Shown here in pieces: positions 8,808 through 18,106 of a stretch of DNA of 64,000 nucleotides; the first letter of the stretch is position 1, and each line of letters starts with the position of its first letter. The position numbers and the translations under genes are program-made. The DNA lies in assembly GCA_022841745.1 (NCBI GenBank), contig JALHQW010000016.1, forward strand, positions 79,144 through 143,143. Reading direction: 5' to 3'. Under the pieces are notes generated by a model. It saw only the letters and a program-made list of their open reading frames with translations, was not told the DNA's origin and did not search any database. Source of the DNA: Saprospiraceae bacterium. Lineage in GTDB: Bacteria; Bacteroidota; Bacteroidia; Chitinophagales; Saprospiraceae.

Positions 8808-8815
8808 AAGCATCG

Positions 8816-8850
8816 AGTATCCAGCATCCAGCATCAAATATCCAGTATGT
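8816..8850. repeat. 7-bp tandem array across a start codon, unit AGYATCC
   Basis: Units AGTATCC, AGCATCC, AGCATCA, AATATCC and AGTATGT. The last unit contains the ATG (8847-8849) of the following gene. The family is the reverse complement of the GGATRCT arrays found after stop codons at 30638, 59910 and (on the minus strand) 60384. Confidence 0.75.
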
Positions 8851-9626
8851 CCAGCATCAAAACAATGGCCGAACTGGCCGCAGAAGGGCGCACCCCGGAG
8901 GTGCTTTTTTGGGTAGGCTGCGCAGGCAGCTTCGACGACCGTGCGCAGCGGGTGACGGTGGCATTCGCCAAACTGTTGCAACAGGCAGGTGTCGAGTTCG
9001 GCATTCTGGGCCAGGAGGAGGCCTGCACAGGTGACCCTGCCAGGCGGGCTGGCAACGAGTTCCTGTTCCAGATGCTGGCGCAGCAAAACGTGGCCGTGAT
9101 GAACATGTACGAAGTGAAGCGCATAGTGACCGCTTGCCCGCACTGTTTCAATACCTTGAAAAATGAGTATCCGGCCTTGGGCGGCAATTACGAGGTGATG
9201 CACCACACCCAGTTTTTGCAGCAGCTATTGGCCGATGGCCGTTTGAAAATAGAGGGCGGCCAGTTCAAAGGGAAGAAAATCACCTACCACGACTCCTGCT
9301 ACCTAGGTCGTGCAAATGGCGTGTATGAGGCCCCCCGTGCCGTCCTGCAAGCCCTCGATGCCGACCTCGTGGAGATGAAACGCTGCCGCACCAATGGCCT
9401 CTGCTGTGGCGCTGGCGGTGCCCAGATGTGGAAGGAAGACGAACCCGGCGACAAGCGCATCAACATGGAGCGGACGGAGGAAGCATTGGCCACAGGTGCC
9501 GAAATCGTAGCGGTGAACTGCCCCTTCTGCATGACCATGATGAGCGACGGCGTGAAAGCCAAAGAGCAGCAGGAAAGGGTGATGGTGTATGATTTGGCGG
9601 AGTTGATATTGAATAATAGAGGGTGA
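8847..9626 (+). CDS. (Fe-S)-binding protein with two CCG domains (HdrD/LutA-like)
   Basis: 259-residue cytoplasmic protein with the duplicated cysteine-rich CCG domain of heterodisulfide reductase HdrD/HdrB, GlpC and LutA. Domain 1 shows WVGCAGSFDD, EEACTGDP and CPHC; domain 2 shows YHDSCYLGR, CCGAGGAQ and CPFC. Such domains bind a non-cubane or [4Fe-4S] cluster at a redox site. It is the likely partner of the membrane ferredoxin at 5898. The ATG at 8847 lies in a tandem repeat unit; a second ATG at 8865 (MAELAAEG) is possible, but the SSIKTMAE segment looks family-like, so I keep 8847. Its stop codon also lies in a repeat (9624-9626). The electron donor and acceptor are not visible. Confidence 0.82.
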   Translation: MSSIKTMAELAAEGRTPEVLFWVGCAGSFDDRAQRVTVAFAKLLQQAGVEFGILGQEEACTGDPARRAGNEFLFQMLAQQNVAVMNMYEVKRIVTACPHCFNTLKNEYPALGGNYEVMHHTQFLQQLLADGRLKIEGGQFKGKKITYHDSCYLGRANGVYEAPRAVLQALDADLVEMKRCRTNGLCCGAGGAQMWKEDEPGDKRINMERTEEALATGAEIVAVNCPFCMTMMSDGVKAKEQQERVMVYDLAELILNNRG

Positions 9627-9704
9627 GAGAGTGAGAAAACTGAGAGGGTGAGAGACGTCACGAGCGCCTCTCACCCTCTCAGTTTTTTCACCCTCTCACT
9701 CTCT
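9618..9704. terminator. Repeat-built bidirectional hairpin between convergent genes
   Basis: Arms 9636-9654 and 9668-9686 are perfect 19-bp complements (AAAACTGAGAGGGTGAGAG and its complement) around a 13-base loop, and the flanking GAGTGAG/GGGTGA units continue the pairing outward. The A4 and T6 runs beside the arms give a terminator layout in both directions. The TGA of the (Fe-S) gene (9624-9626) and the TAG of the kinase gene (9703-9705) both sit in the repeats. Confidence 0.75.
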
Positions 9705-10344
9705 AAACCGCAGCCCTAAAAACCCCCTTCGAATACGACCTCCGCATCAGTCCCACCATTTTTTCATAAGCCGTCTTGTCGCTCCAAAAATCAACGCCCG
9801 TCACGTCAATGATGAGGATGGGAATCTCTGATTCCGATTTGAAATAGTTGAAATAGGCATCCTGCAAAGATTGCAGGTACTCAGCCTTAATGTTCTGCTC
9901 GAATTGACGTCCCCGCTTCTGAATATTGGCCGTGAGGTCGGGTACGGTGCGGTGCAGGTAAACTAGCAGGTCGGGCTTTGGGAAGGTAGCGTTCAGGGTA
10001 TGGAACAAGCGTTGGAAAAGGCGGTACTCCTCGTCATTCAGGTTGTTCTTGGCAAATAGCAGGGTTTTGATGAAAAAATAATCGGAAACCAAGAGTTGTG
10101 GAAAAAGCTCCCGTTGCGACAGCGATTCCTGCAACTGCTTGTGTCGCTCCGTCATGAAAAACAGCTCGACTGGGAAGGCATAGCGGTCAGGGTTTTTATA
10201 AAACTCAGGCAAAAAAGGATTGTCGGTGAACTGCTCCAAAACCAAGCGACAATTGTACTCCTCCTCTAGCATCTTGCAGAGGGTGGTCTTGCCAGCGCCA
10301 ATATTGCCTTCAATGGCGATAAAGCCATGCGGGAATGGGTTCAT
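9703..10344 (-). CDS. Deoxynucleoside kinase
   Basis: 213-residue dNK-family enzyme that transfers a phosphate from ATP (or another NTP) to deoxynucleosides for dNTP salvage. The P-loop GNIGAGKTT is at residues 13-21, the substrate-site segment is EQFTDNPFLPEFY, and the arginine-rich lid is near RGRQFEQNIKAEYL. Bacteroidota enzymes of this type prefer deoxyadenosine or deoxyguanosine, but specificity is not readable here. The ATG at 10344 gives the normal family length. ATGs at 10389 and 10428 would add an N-terminal tail, and the last overlaps folK. It follows folK on the same strand by 64 bp, probably as one transcript. The stop codon lies in a tandem repeat. Confidence 0.85.
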   Translation of the reverse strand: MNPFPHGFIAIEGNIGAGKTTLCKMLEEEYNCRLVLEQFTDNPFLPEFYKNPDRYAFPVELFFMTERHKQLQESLSQRELFPQLLVSDYFFIKTLLFAKNNLNDEEYRLFQRLFHTLNATFPKPDLLVYLHRTVPDLTANIQKRGRQFEQNIKAEYLQSLQDAYFNYFKSESEIPILIIDVTGVDFWSDKTAYEKMVGLMRRSYSKGVFRAAV

Positions 10345-10408
10345 TTCTTCTCGTTGTCGGTATAATGCAGATATCGGTGCTTCCTTCATAAAAGGGTCTG
10401 GTTTATAG

Positions 10409-10915
10409 TCAGTTCGCCTCGGTCTCATCTTCCAGCATGACTACGTCAAGGTCGTCCTCGCTGGCTTCATAGAGTTCTTCGATGGTTTTTTTAAAAATGG
10501 GATGCTGTTTGTTCGCTGCAATTTCGAGCATGGGCACCAGGGCGAAATTGCGCTCGTGCAAGTGGGGGTGCGGCAGCGTCAAGTCCTTGAGGTTCAATAT
10601 TTTGGCATCATAAAATAGGATATCAATATCAATGGTGCGGGCATTCCACTTGTCCTCCCGCTGGCGCCCCAACTCTTTTTCGATGTTGAGGATGGCCTTC
10701 AACACTTCTTCAGGTTTCAAGTCAGTGGCCACTTCAAGGGCTTGGTTGAGGAAATCAGGCTGGTCGGGCTTGCCCCAAGGCTGCGTCTCGTAGAGGCTGC
10801 TTGCCTTCACCACCGTACCGATGCGCAGGCCGATGAGCCGCTTCGCTGAAGCGAGGTTTGCGTGGCGGTCGCCGAGGTTGCCGCCGAGGAGGAGATGGGT
10901 CTTGTGCTTGGACAT
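10409..10915 (-). CDS. folK: 2-amino-4-hydroxy-6-hydroxymethyldihydropteridine pyrophosphokinase
   Basis: 168-residue HPPK. It transfers pyrophosphate from ATP to 6-hydroxymethyl-7,8-dihydropterin in folate synthesis. The family landmarks are all present: HLLLGGNLGDR at the N-terminus, SSLYETQPWG, DFLNQALEV, and the signature RTIDIDILFYD followed by LPHPHLHERNFALVP. The ATG at 10915 starts MSKHKTHLLLGG, which fits the family; the ATG 42 bp upstream would add a non-family extension. A TACATTTG box ends only 5 bp before this ATG, so the mRNA may be almost leaderless. It probably forms a transcript with the downstream deoxynucleoside kinase gene. Confidence 0.93.
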   Translation of the reverse strand: MSKHKTHLLLGGNLGDRHANLASAKRLIGLRIGTVVKASSLYETQPWGKPDQPDFLNQALEVATDLKPEEVLKAILNIEKELGRQREDKWNARTIDIDILFYDAKILNLKDLTLPHPHLHERNFALVPMLEIAANKQHPIFKKTIEELYEASEDDLDVVMLEDETEAN

Positions 10916-10920
10916 GGGGG

Positions 10921-10928
10921 CAAATGTA
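10921..10928 (-). promoter_or_regulatory. Bacteroidota-type -7 box for folK
   Basis: The minus strand reads TACATTTG, an exact TAnnTTTG match, 5 bp before the folK ATG. Its position would put the transcription start within a few bases of the start codon. Confidence 0.4.
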
Positions 10929-11192
10929 AAAATAGTTTGCAGATGGTAATTGGCCAACGGCTAAAGCAATTGGGCGACTGCATTTTTCCAAATAATTGAC
11001 CTATAATAATTTTTCGAAAAAACCTATCGGAGCAGCGTATAAATTCCTTTGTTTTAAATAGCTCACGTCGCCAAGCTTTTAGGCATGGTTGGTAAGAGTT
11101 TATGTGGTTGATAAGGGTTGATAATCAACGGAATAAAACCCCATCAACCTTTACAACCAAGCCCCTTCTCACTAAAAGGGCTGCTATTATTT

Positions 11193-14100
11193 TCAAATGC
11201 GTTCATCTATAGAATAAGGCGTAGACTGTTTTTCCCGCCACTCGTTCGGCGTCATCCCAAATTCCTGTTTGAACACCTTGCCGAAGTAGCTCAAGTCATT
11301 GAAGCCAGTATCAAAAGCAACAGAAGTAATGGTTGTTTCAGGATGCATGAGCAGCCCCTTGGCCTTGCTCAAGCGGATGGCCCGGATGAACTTAATAGCG
11401 GGTAGCCCCGTCACCGCTGACAACTTTCTGTGCAATTGCGAATGACTGATTCCGATTTCATGGCAAAGCCTTTCCACCGTAAAATCAAAGTCGTCGAGGT
11501 GTGCCTCCACTACTTTCCTGACTTTTTTGATAAAATAATCTTCGAGAACGTTTGCCTTGGGCTGGTCGGGTGACACGGGTTCGTGAATGCCCAGCCCTGC
11601 GACAGAAAGGTAGTGCCGCTGGAGGCTTACCCGAAGCTCCAATAATTTTTTGATGCGCAGCAGCAACTCTTCTTGGTGGAAGGGTTTGGCCATGTAGGCA
11701 TCAGCCCCTTTCCCCAAGCCTTCCAGCCTGCTTCCCATGTCCGCTTTTGCTGTGAGCAAAATAATGGGGATATGGCTCGTCCGCTCGTCTTTTTTAAGGG
11801 TTTCACAGACTAGGTAGCCGTCCATGTTTGGCATCATCACATCTGCCACGACGAGGTCAGGAATGAGTTCAAGGGCAGTATTCACACATGCTTGCCCATC
11901 ATGGGCAACAGCGAGTTGGTATTCGTTGGCAAGGCAGGCAGTGAGGTAGGCTATCACGTCGGCATTGTCGTCGGCAATGAGTATCATGGGTTTTTCGGTG
12001 GCCGAAGTCTGGCTTTCGCTTGGGATTGGGGCTATATTTTTTTGGGTGTGAACGGCAGTGGGCGTTCCATCCATAGCTGTGTAGGGAGGCATGTCATTTT
12101 TGCTCCATTCAAGTTTCGCATTGTTCGTGATGGGCAGCACCACCCGGAAGGTGGTCCCGTGACTTGGGGTACTTTTCACGTTGATTTCACCGTCCATCAG
12201 TTTTACCAATTCCTTGGTCAAAGCCAGCCCGATACCCGTACCCTCGCCTTGTCGGGTAGCGGTATCATCCACTTGGTAGAAGCGGTCGAAGATGAACGGC
12301 AGTTTTTCCGCTGGGATACCGACGCCCGTGTCCTGTACGGTGAGCACCAAACTCGACAAATCCTTTCTTACCGAAAAATAAACCTGCCCATCTTCTGTGG
12401 TGAACTTGATAGCATTCGACAACAGGTTCATAACCACTTGTTGCAGTCGCTCCGCATCGAAGTCCATGACGATTTCATCATCATCGGCAAGAAAGTGGAG
12501 GTGGATACGCTTGCTTTCGGCCAAGGATTGCAAGCTCTCGGCAAGGTATTTCAGGAAAACCACCAAGTTGCCCCGCTGTTGGTGAAGCTCCAGTTTGCCG
12601 CTCTCCAATTTGGACATATCGAGCATCTGCCCGACGAGGCTCAGCAGGTTTTGCCCATTCCGTTCAATCATTTGCAAGCCCTCGGAGTACCAATCTTTTG
12701 GGTTGGCCTTAATTTGTTTCACCATGCCCAAAATGATGGTGAGCGGCGTGCGGAACTCGTGGGTGATATTAGTGTAGAGCCTCGTTTTCACGGCGTCCAA
12801 ATCCTTGAGGCGTTCGGCTTCCAGGTGCTCGATTTCCAACGCCGCCTGCATTTGCCACTGCCTTTTTTTGTAAAAATAAAAGGCGTAGGCGGCAGCAGCG
12901 GCGAGCATCAAGTAGGCGAGGTACGCCCACCACGTTGCCCACCAGGGTACCAGGATGCGGAAACGCCATTCGAGCGGCTGCGCCGAATGGAAGCCGTCGC
13001 TGTTGAGCGCCTGCAACTGAAAAGTATAGTTGCCGGGGGGCAAGTGGGTGTAGCGCAGGAAGCGGCGGCTGGTTTCTGCCCAATCCTCGTCGAAGCCCAC
13101 CAGGCGGTAACGGTAGCGTATCTTTTTTGGTTCGTAAAAAGCGAGGCTCGAAAACTCGAATTCAAGCACGTTTTGGCTGTGCGTGAGCCGCAAGGGCTGC
13201 CCCGAACGGAAGGAAACGCCCGCTGTCAATGGCTTTTCGTTGGCTGAAACAGCCAGCAGGTAGGGCTTGGGGAGTTCCCGGTTTTCAGTCAAACTGTCGG
13301 GGTGGAAAATGGCAAAGCCGTTTTTGTAGCCAACCAGTATTTCCCCGGTGGAGAGCAAGGTCAGGTTGGAAGACAGGTTGGAAACGGCGCCGACGTCGCT
13401 CATCAGTTGAAAGCCAGCCGCCTCGCCGAACAGCCGGAACATCTTCGCCCTTGGGTCGAAGACCTGCAAGCCGGCCTCCGTCACCGCCCAGATACGCCCC
13501 CGGCGGTCTTTTTTCAGGGCACGCATCAGGTTCCTTTGCCCGCCGCCGGGCGCATCATAGCGCTCTACGATGCCTTTTTCCAAGTGCCGTGTGTCCACTT
13601 TCATCAAGCCGCCCACCCGGATGTCGGAAAGCCAGATATTGCCATCTTCGTCCTCTTCGTAGCCCCTTGGGTGATGGGAGGTCAGCCGCTCGCTGGGGCG
13701 GTAGGGAAAATGCAAGAGGCTGTCCGTCAATGGTTTGTAAATGGAAAAGCCGTTGCCGGAGAGCCAAAAATTTTCCCGACCGTCCATGAAAGCGAGGGGC
13801 GCTGCCCAGAATTTTTTCCCTGCCAGGGCATCCCGCCATGCGCCGGTTTTCAGGTCAATTTCATAAAACCCGGCGAAGCGGCTGGTGAGCCAAACCCGCC
13901 CTTTGCGGTCTTGGAAAGGTTGACTGATTTGCTCTTTTGCGGAAATAATTTCCCGCAAAAGATGCAGGTCGAGGAGGCGGTTGTCCCGCAATTCGAAGAT
14001 GCCGCCGTCGCCAGTTGCCAAAATCCGCCCGTCGTGCAGGCGAAGCAGCCATGCGGGAGCAGCACGGGTACCGGGGTATTTCGGAATCGTTTTGAAAGCC

Positions 14101-15296
14101 CGGTTTGCCCGGTCGTAATCGTAAATGAAATCGCTGAAAACGAAGGTCAGCCAGAGTTTTTTCCCGCCGGGTCCTTGTTCCAGGGCAGACCACAAAATTT
14201 CAGGTCTTCGGTTGGCATCCTGCTGGATGCGGTGGTTTTCGACGGTGTAGGTGGTGAAATCGTATCGCAAAAGCCCCCCGTGAGCGCCTGCCCAAATGTG
14301 TTTCGGAAGGGCTGTGCAATTCCTGGTTTCGCTCGAAATGGAGGGGTTGCGGAAAGCAGCCAACAGCGAGTCGCCATTCACGTCAATTACCACGATGCCC
14401 TCGTCGGTGAACCCCCAAATCGTGTTGGTCGAGCGGGGTTGGAAATTGCCGAGTTTCAGTTCGACCCCTGAAAAGCGAGGGTTTTTGACTTCCAGGTTCT
14501 TGAACTTGCCCGTGGGAATGTCATAAATAATGCCGCCATGCCGCCAGGTACTGCCGAGGAAAATCTTGTCTTTCGTGGGGAAAAGCGCCGTCAATATGAG
14601 GCTAACCTCGTGCCCGTCGGGCGGCTTGCGGTCAGTGAAAAAATAAGTGCCAGTTGCCTTGTTGAAACGGGCCAGTCCGGTGCCGGTCGCCAGCCAGAGG
14701 ATGCTGTCCGTCGAGGCATCTTGGGCGATTTGGTAAATGCCGGTGAAGCTGCCCGGTTTTTTTTGTGTATTGGTAAAATAACGGAACTCCTTGTCGAAGC
14801 TGACTAGCCCCAGCCCTTGAACGCCGAACCATACTACCCCCTGTCGGTCTATAAAAACGGCGGTGCATTCGCCGTCAGTAATGTTGGGTTTTCCTTTTTC
14901 ATAAAAAACATGGTCGGTGAAAGTTTCCGTCCGCAGGTCGAGCAGGCTTGCCCCGGCTTGGGTCGCCAGCCAGAGCTGCTCTTTTTCCCGGTCCAAAAAC
15001 AGGTCGTTGATTTGTCCGGCGTCGAGCGCCGAAAAGCCGCCATTTTTCGTGTGGGTGATTTTTCGGAAAAACGTGCCGTCGAAACAAAACAGCCCCCGGT
15101 TGGTGGCGAGCCAAGCGAAGCCGTTTTTATCCTCCTCCATTCGGATGGTGTGCTCGAATTCTGGGCTGTGGAAGGCAGTGGGTTGTGGGAGGAAAGCGGG
15201 ATTTGCGGTGTCGAAGGTTTGTGCAGGCAAATAAACAGCAGCGGCAAGCAATGCCGTAGTAAACCATAATCTAACCATTGGGCAATGGGGCATCAT
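11193..15296 (-). CDS. Hybrid two-component sensor with AraC output (reg_prop type)
   Basis: 1367-residue one-chain signalling protein. After a signal peptide (VRLWFTTALLAAAVYLPAQ) comes a periplasmic sensor of two-component-regulator beta-propeller repeats (about 30-700), then a Y_Y_Y domain (about 705-780, ending LPPGNYTFQLQALNSDG), one membrane helix (about 783-808), HisKA with H846 in THEFRTP, HATPase_c (N-box NLLSNAIKF, G-boxes DTGVGIP and GTGIGLAL), a receiver domain with phospho-acceptor D1152 in ADVMMPNMDG, and a C-terminal AraC-type HTH (about 1255-1360). In Bacteroidota such proteins usually sense oligosaccharides and drive nearby secreted-enzyme genes. The neighbour on the same strand is a secreted esterase, a plausible but unproven target. 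Confidence 0.92.
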   Translation of the reverse strand: MMPHCPMVRLWFTTALLAAAVYLPAQTFDTANPAFLPQPTAFHSPEFEHTIRMEEDKNGFAWLATNRGLFCFDGTFFRKITHTKNGGFSALDAGQINDLFLDREKEQLWLATQAGASLLDLRTETFTDHVFYEKGKPNITDGECTAVFIDRQGVVWFGVQGLGLVSFDKEFRYFTNTQKKPGSFTGIYQIAQDASTDSILWLATGTGLARFNKATGTYFFTDRKPPDGHEVSLILTALFPTKDKIFLGSTWRHGGIIYDIPTGKFKNLEVKNPRFSGVELKLGNFQPRSTNTIWGFTDEGIVVIDVNGDSLLAAFRNPSISSETRNCTALPKHIWAGAHGGLLRYDFTTYTVENHRIQQDANRRPEILWSALEQGPGGKKLWLTFVFSDFIYDYDRANRAFKTIPKYPGTRAAPAWLLRLHDGRILATGDGGIFELRDNRLLDLHLLREIISAKEQISQPFQDRKGRVWLTSRFAGFYEIDLKTGAWRDALAGKKFWAAPLAFMDGRENFWLSGNGFSIYKPLTDSLLHFPYRPSERLTSHHPRGYEEDEDGNIWLSDIRVGGLMKVDTRHLEKGIVERYDAPGGGQRNLMRALKKDRRGRIWAVTEAGLQVFDPRAKMFRLFGEAAGFQLMSDVGAVSNLSSNLTLLSTGEILVGYKNGFAIFHPDSLTENRELPKPYLLAVSANEKPLTAGVSFRSGQPLRLTHSQNVLEFEFSSLAFYEPKKIRYRYRLVGFDEDWAETSRRFLRYTHLPPGNYTFQLQALNSDGFHSAQPLEWRFRILVPWWATWWAYLAYLMLAAAAAYAFYFYKKRQWQMQAALEIEHLEAERLKDLDAVKTRLYTNITHEFRTPLTIILGMVKQIKANPKDWYSEGLQMIERNGQNLLSLVGQMLDMSKLESGKLELHQQRGNLVVFLKYLAESLQSLAESKRIHLHFLADDDEIVMDFDAERLQQVVMNLLSNAIKFTTEDGQVYFSVRKDLSSLVLTVQDTGVGIPAEKLPFIFDRFYQVDDTATRQGEGTGIGLALTKELVKLMDGEINVKSTPSHGTTFRVVLPITNNAKLEWSKNDMPPYTAMDGTPTAVHTQKNIAPIPSESQTSATEKPMILIADDNADVIAYLTACLANEYQLAVAHDGQACVNTALELIPDLVVADVMMPNMDGYLVCETLKKDERTSHIPIILLTAKADMGSRLEGLGKGADAYMAKPFHQEELLLRIKKLLELRVSLQRHYLSVAGLGIHEPVSPDQPKANVLEDYFIKKVRKVVEAHLDDFDFTVERLCHEIGISHSQLHRKLSAVTGLPAIKFIRAIRLSKAKGLLMHPETTITSVAFDTGFNDLSYFGKVFKQEFGMTPNEWREKQSTPYSIDERI

Positions 15297-15468
15297 GGTG
15301 GGTGGTTTTGAGGCAACAATTTAAGAGACCCCACTAACTGTCTCAATGACAAAAGTCAGCCCAAGGTGAATGACGGCAGTGTTTTTACGACCTCTCCGAT
15401 ACCGCAAAAACACCACCATCATTTTATAACCAATCAAACGGGTTTTGAACCGTGTCGAGGTTTTTCAA

Positions 15469-17340
15469 TTACCGACCCATCACCACCAAGCGTTCCGCCT
15501 CCACCACTGCCCCATTCCGGTACTTCAAAAAATAGACCCCGGCCGCCAATTCGCTCACATCCAAATCCACAGGCAGGTAGCCCACTGGCAGTTCGCCCAA
15601 ATCCATTTCCAGCACCATTCTGCCATTCGCATCAAATAGCGACAGGCTGCTCGCTGCTGCTTCGGTCACCGTCATTTGCACCTGCAGGTAATCGCTTGCA
15701 GGGTTCGGCGCCAACTTCAAGTTGCTGCCCGCATTTTTTCCAAAAGCCAACTGCGGCTTGTTCGACCCCGGCGGCGGGAACAGTGGGAAAGTGCCGCCGT
15801 TGCTCAAAGCGACCCAGGGGCGGAACGTGCCGTTGCCGACTAAGCCCGTGCCAAAGCCCACGGCAGTCCTGCCTTTCCAGAAGCCCATGTGCGCCTGGAA
15901 GGGGTCTAAAATGATGTCATTGTTGTTGGCTGGTGTCGGGCTGAGGACGAATGAACCGGCAGGCAAGCTGACGTAATCCGCTCCAAACTGGCCGTACAAA
16001 ACATCGTCTGCCAATTTGGGTCCACCTACGACCACCACATCAATCGGCACGGGAATATCGGGCCCACCCCGCACGGAAAGAAAGTCCACCATGTTGGAGT
16101 GCGAGCCTTCTTCCTTGCCTTTGTCGAAGATGGAGAAATCCAACGGGTACGGGTCACTGGGGTCGAAGGTGCCTTTCAGCAGCACGATGTAGGTTTTCCC
16201 CGGCTCGAATTGCAGGGTAAAATGCCCATCGGGATGTGTTGACCAAGGGTCACGAACGATGACCTGGAGATGGAGCGGTTCAATTGCTGGCACGTCCATA
16301 AAGGGCGTAGCGGTCTGGTAGGCGAAGACCTCCCGCATTGTTTCGCCGTTGCCGACCAGCTTCACTGTCTCGTGGTCGGCAGCGTGTATGAATTGGACAC
16401 GGGCGGTGGTCACTGGATTGGGGTGTTGAAATTTTCTAAAAAATTTCCAAATCTCCAGCGAGGCGTTGATGTCCTCGTTTCTTTGCCCCAAAAAAGGCGG
16501 CACGAATGGCACGGAGGAGCCGGGCCAGGGATGACCGCCGCCCACGATTTCGTAGAGCAGCACTTCCGTACCGTCGTCGCAGTTGCCATAGGATTTAGTG
16601 GTGATGGTGGAATTGTCCGTCGTAACGAGGTCGGGTAATTGGGTGACCGCCGGGGCAGCGTCGCACCCATTGTGGTTGACCCAAAAAGCAATGCCGTCGG
16701 GGATGGACAAGTTGTAGGGCTGAATACCGCCAAAGGGAACGATAGGGTCAGCCGTCCCGTGGATTTCCATGAGTGGAATGGGGCGCCCCCCGTTAGAACA
16801 AGGCACGTCTGCTGGCATCATTCCCGAAACGGAAGCGAAGGCGGCAATCCGGTCGGACAACTCGCAAGCCAGCCGGTAGCTCATTTGCCCACCGCTGGAC
16901 AATCCGCAAGCGTACACCCGTGCCGGGTCAACCCGGTGCGAGAGACCAATTTTGTAAATCATCCGGCTCAGGAATCCCACGTCGTCGTTGACCGACGTTG
17001 CTCCACCGCCTGTATTCCAAGCCACGTCAGTGGGAGAAAAAGGAGGCACGGCAGTTACATCATATACCCAAAGTGCTTGAGGGTAAGCGACCAAAAAATG
17101 CGCTGCATCAGCGACCTCGTTCATCCGGGAAAAGTTAATCAAAAAGTCGTTGGTCTGCCCGGAGCCGTGCAAGGCGATAACAAGCGGCCAGCCTTCGCTG
17201 CCATCGTAGTCAGCGGGGACGTAGAGTTTGTAAGTGCGCAAGGAGTCACCGTGGGTGACCTGCGCATCGAGGAGGGTTCCCTGGGCTTTCACACACCATG
17301 CGAAAGCGAGGAACAGGAGGAAGGGAGTGATTTTTTTCAT
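15469..17340 (-). CDS. Secreted PHB-depolymerase-type esterase, DUF4397 and T9SS domain
   Basis: 622-residue secreted hydrolase. The signal peptide MKKITPFLLFLAFAWCVKAQ is followed by an alpha/beta-hydrolase domain of the esterase_phd/LpqC type. The nucleophile elbow CGLSSGGQ lies near residue 150 and the probable catalytic histidine is in GGGHPWPGS near 265. The family includes polyhydroxybutyrate depolymerases, feruloyl esterases and acetylxylan esterases; the substrate is undetermined. A DUF4397-like beta domain follows (VQFIHAADHETVKLV, about 320 onward), then a type A T9SS sorting domain from about residue 545 (LKLAPNPASDYL). The ATG at 17340 opens the signal peptide; the earlier ATG at 17421 is rejected. 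Its leader resembles that of the lipoprotein gene at 18084. Confidence 0.85.
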   Translation of the reverse strand: MKKITPFLLFLAFAWCVKAQGTLLDAQVTHGDSLRTYKLYVPADYDGSEGWPLVIALHGSGQTNDFLINFSRMNEVADAAHFLVAYPQALWVYDVTAVPPFSPTDVAWNTGGGATSVNDDVGFLSRMIYKIGLSHRVDPARVYACGLSSGGQMSYRLACELSDRIAAFASVSGMMPADVPCSNGGRPIPLMEIHGTADPIVPFGGIQPYNLSIPDGIAFWVNHNGCDAAPAVTQLPDLVTTDNSTITTKSYGNCDDGTEVLLYEIVGGGHPWPGSSVPFVPPFLGQRNEDINASLEIWKFFRKFQHPNPVTTARVQFIHAADHETVKLVGNGETMREVFAYQTATPFMDVPAIEPLHLQVIVRDPWSTHPDGHFTLQFEPGKTYIVLLKGTFDPSDPYPLDFSIFDKGKEEGSHSNMVDFLSVRGGPDIPVPIDVVVVGGPKLADDVLYGQFGADYVSLPAGSFVLSPTPANNNDIILDPFQAHMGFWKGRTAVGFGTGLVGNGTFRPWVALSNGGTFPLFPPPGSNKPQLAFGKNAGSNLKLAPNPASDYLQVQMTVTEAAASSLSLFDANGRMVLEMDLGELPVGYLPVDLDVSELAAGVYFLKYRNGAVVEAERLVVMGR

Positions 17341-17360
17341 AATGCAAAAATTTGCGCCTG

Positions 17361-17419
17361 CTTCCATTCTGGAGAATATTGGCAGGCAGGGTGAACGGAT
17401 GAGGTTTTCCTCATTCTTC
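17361..17419 (-). promoter_or_regulatory. Leader of the esterase gene, similar to that of the next gene
   Basis: The plus strand shows CTTCCATTCTGGA at 17361 and CTCATTCTTC at 17410. The leader of the lipoprotein gene has CTTCCATCCTGAA at 18107 and CTCATTCTTC at 18159, at nearly the same spacing (49 against 52 bp). This suggests a shared regulatory segment or a duplicated leader. Confidence 0.45.
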
Positions 17420-17577
17420 AAGGTGAGATGTGAAAGGTTGGAACACGGTTTTTTCAGTAGGGAAAAGGCTTCTGGGCAACGGCGCTTTCCGCTGCCCGAG
17501 AACTACAAGCATTAAATTGGAGTTGCAGAATACGCAATACCATTGCCAACCGACATTGTGAAACCACTGCCGAGCCC

Positions 17578-18084
17578 CTAATACTGGATTTCCCCATTAA
17601 ATTCATTGGAAAACATTATTGGATTAGTTCCAATGAGCACAAAACCTCCGGTGATGCTTCCCGATGCATCTTCAAAACGCCCAGTGCCTCCATTGATGTC
17701 GAACGTGAGGGGCCCGGTTTGTTCAAAATAGAGCAAGTCTCCGTTGGCAGCTTCAAACGTTACTTCCCCATTAAAAATAGTAGTGGGCGGGGTAATACAG
17801 CTTGAAATGGAGCCGGTGATGTTGCCCATGTGCGTTGCATTGCCCTCAAGCGATTGAAGCAGGTTGAAGGTGGGGGCGCCCATGCCGTTGCACACTGCAG
17901 GGTTGGGGTTTGCTGAAAGAACGGTGGAGATAAACTCCGCATGAAATGGCACCGGGTGTTTTTTAAGGGCGAGGACTTCCGGATAAGCACCATTCTGCTC
18001 TTCGACAGTGATGTTGTCCTTTTGGCAGGCAGTGAGCGCCATCAACATGGCAAATAACGGGATGAGGAAATTAAGATTTTTCAT
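17578..18084 (-). CDS. Putative lipoprotein of unknown function
   Basis: 168-residue protein that I do not recognise. It begins with a lipoprotein signal peptide, MKNLNFLIPLFAMLMALTAC, where C20 fits the lipobox (LTAC). The mature part is short and rich in beta-type sequence (GEVTFEAANGDLLYFEQTG, INGGTGRFEDASGSITGGF). Its glycine-rich GTGRFEDASGS motif resembles small secreted barrels in which a bound excess is weighed against a theme, but I assign no function. It should be anchored to the outer or inner membrane through the lipid. The gene lies 237 bp upstream of the esterase gene on the same strand and shares leader sequence with it, so co-regulation is likely. Confidence 0.7.
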   Translation of the reverse strand: MKNLNFLIPLFAMLMALTACQKDNITVEEQNGAYPEVLALKKHPVPFHAEFISTVLSANPNPAVCNGMGAPTFNLLQSLEGNATHMGNITGSISSCITPPTTIFNGEVTFEAANGDLLYFEQTGPLTFDINGGTGRFEDASGSITGGFVLIGTNPIMFSNEFNGEIQY

Positions 18085-18106
18085 GATGATGAAAAAATTG
18101 AACCTA

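Noticed and set aside
11892..13247. 451-residue plus-strand open frame
   Set aside because: Antisense to the kinase part of the reg_prop hybrid sensor; the sense frame has all the expected motifs.
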